DNA of 64,000 nt from Advenella kashmirensis W13003 (GTDB lineage: Bacteria > Pseudomonadota > Gammaproteobacteria > Burkholderiales > Burkholderiaceae_B): the NCBI RefSeq assembly GCF_000506985.1, contig NZ_KI650979.1:372001-436000 (forward strand), read 5' to 3'. The notes beneath the pieces are model-generated. The model ran no database searches. It saw nothing but the letters and a program-made list of their open reading frames with translations, and was not told the DNA's origin. This document shows positions 63,458-64,000 of this stretch, piece by piece. The position numbers and the translations under genes are program-made. Position 1 is the first letter of the stretch. Each line of letters starts with the position of its first letter.

Positions 63458-64000
63458 ATGCAGAACCAAAGCAGGCAATTGACCATCTACCGTATTACCT
63501 GGACGCTATTTTTGCTGTCGGTGCTGGGCTTTCTGATCATCTACCCGATCTTCATGCTCGGGGTAGGCGCAGTCTCTACGGGCGGACCCACATCGACGGA
63601 CAGCACCATCGGCTACGACGCATTCCTGCGCGTCGTTCAGGACCCGAACGTGCTGCGCGTTACCTGGAACACCCTGGTGGTGTGCACCGGCGGCACGATC
63701 ATTGCAGTTGTGGTCGGCCTTTTCTTCTCGTGGGTTACCGCACGCACCAATACACCTTTTGCCAGGGCCATCGAAGCCACCAGCATTATGCCCTTGCTGA
63801 TTCCGCCTCTGGTCGCGGGGGTTGCATGGTCTATTCTGGGCTCGCCCCAAACGGGGCTGCTCAATGTGCTGCTGAGCGGCCTGGGACTGCCGATAAAAGT
63901 CAATTTCTACACGCCGCTGGGCATTATCGTTATTTTCGGTATTTATTACGCGCCCTACGTCTATATGTTCACCGCCTCGGCCATGAAAAACATGGATCCT
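63458..64000 (+). CDS. ABC transporter permease, 3' end beyond the window
   Basis: 181 residues are visible before the window ends, with no stop. There is one N-terminal membrane segment (TLFLLSVLGFLIIYPIFML), then segments near residues 70-90, 108-128 and 150-170, with IEATSIMPLLIPPLVAGVAW in the middle. This layout matches inner-membrane permeases of iron(III)/spermidine/2-aminoethylphosphonate-type importers. The ATG 63458 lies 132 bases after the dehydratase stop. It is probably the first transporter gene of the sugar-acid operon, with the partner genes outside the window. Confidence 0.83.
   Translation, partial: MQNQSRQLTIYRITWTLFLLSVLGFLIIYPIFMLGVGAVSTGGPTSTDSTIGYDAFLRVVQDPNVLRVTWNTLVVCTGGTIIAVVVGLFFSWVTARTNTPFARAIEATSIMPLLIPPLVAGVAWSILGSPQTGLLNVLLSGLGLPIKVNFYTPLGIIVIFGIYYAPYVYMFTASAMKNMDP

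Overview
The window looks like chromosomal DNA of a betaproteobacterium of the Alcaligenaceae type (Bordetella/Achromobacter/Advenella relatives). The main clue is seven periplasmic substrate-binding proteins of the Bug (TctC) family, each beside a small catabolic gene set and usually a dedicated regulator. This layout is a hallmark of that family. Base composition is moderately GC-rich, apart from AT-richer patches at about 2.7-3.8 kb and 18.2-22.3 kb. I saw no rRNA, tRNA, CRISPR array, integrase or insertion sequence. No taxonomic search was possible.

Layout. 1-2607: an aromatic-acid-type efflux operon (FUSC inner-membrane pump cut by the window edge, DUF1656 protein, HlyD/AaeA periplasmic adaptor). 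2769-3777: two small unknown envelope proteins. 4021-10696: an SDR-type epimerase, then a catabolic set of M81 (MlrC-like) metallopeptidase, Bug protein, carbon-nitrogen hydrolase, class-III aminotransferase and RpiR regulator. 10958-17855: Bug protein, HyuB, HyuA and an oligogalacturonate-lyase-like beta-propeller in one translationally coupled operon, with a convergent LysR gene. 18281-22193: an AT-rich probable defence island (MazG-like pyrophosphohydrolase, nuclease-like/Schlafen-group-3 helicase, EVE-HNH endonuclease, small membrane protein).

22454-33135 is the most unusual region. It holds an ADP-forming acyl-CoA ligase, a three-part biotin-dependent acyl-CoA carboxylase, an enolase-superfamily enzyme, a CitE-like CoA-ester lyase, a mesaconyl-C4-CoA-hydratase-like enzyme, a Bug protein and a TrmB-type regulator. 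All three divergent promoter regions carry the same 20-bp inverted-repeat pattern (GTGGTTG-N6-arm), so the genes look like one regulon encoding an activate, carboxylate, hydrate and cleave route for an unknown organic acid.

33291-38578: LysR, Bug protein and LeuC/LeuD/LeuB paralogues, probably catabolic. 38627-43661: a phthalate-type Rieske dioxygenase system (reductase, SDR, Bug protein, oxygenase) under a divergent IclR regulator whose candidate operator covers the -35 box of the oxygenase promoter. 43642-49482: alpha/beta hydrolase, EamA exporter, LysR, a two-TM Ala-rich protein, a YcaQ-like DNA glycosylase and a YegP-like protein. 49605-54236: a sulfatase between two Bug proteins with a divergent LysR. 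54291-55239: a RES/Xre toxin-antitoxin pair with its operator. 55499-60731: a second sulfatase, LysR, an atypical Rid protein and an ABC exporter. 60971-64000: a LacI-type repressor, its predicted operator, a sugar-acid dehydratase of the enolase superfamily and the start of an ABC permease gene.

Overall this is a chain of substrate-specific uptake-plus-catabolism cassettes for organic acids, aromatics and sulfate esters, interrupted by one defence island and one toxin-antitoxin module. No TctA/TctB membrane subunits are present, so the Bug proteins must rely on transporters elsewhere or act as sensors.
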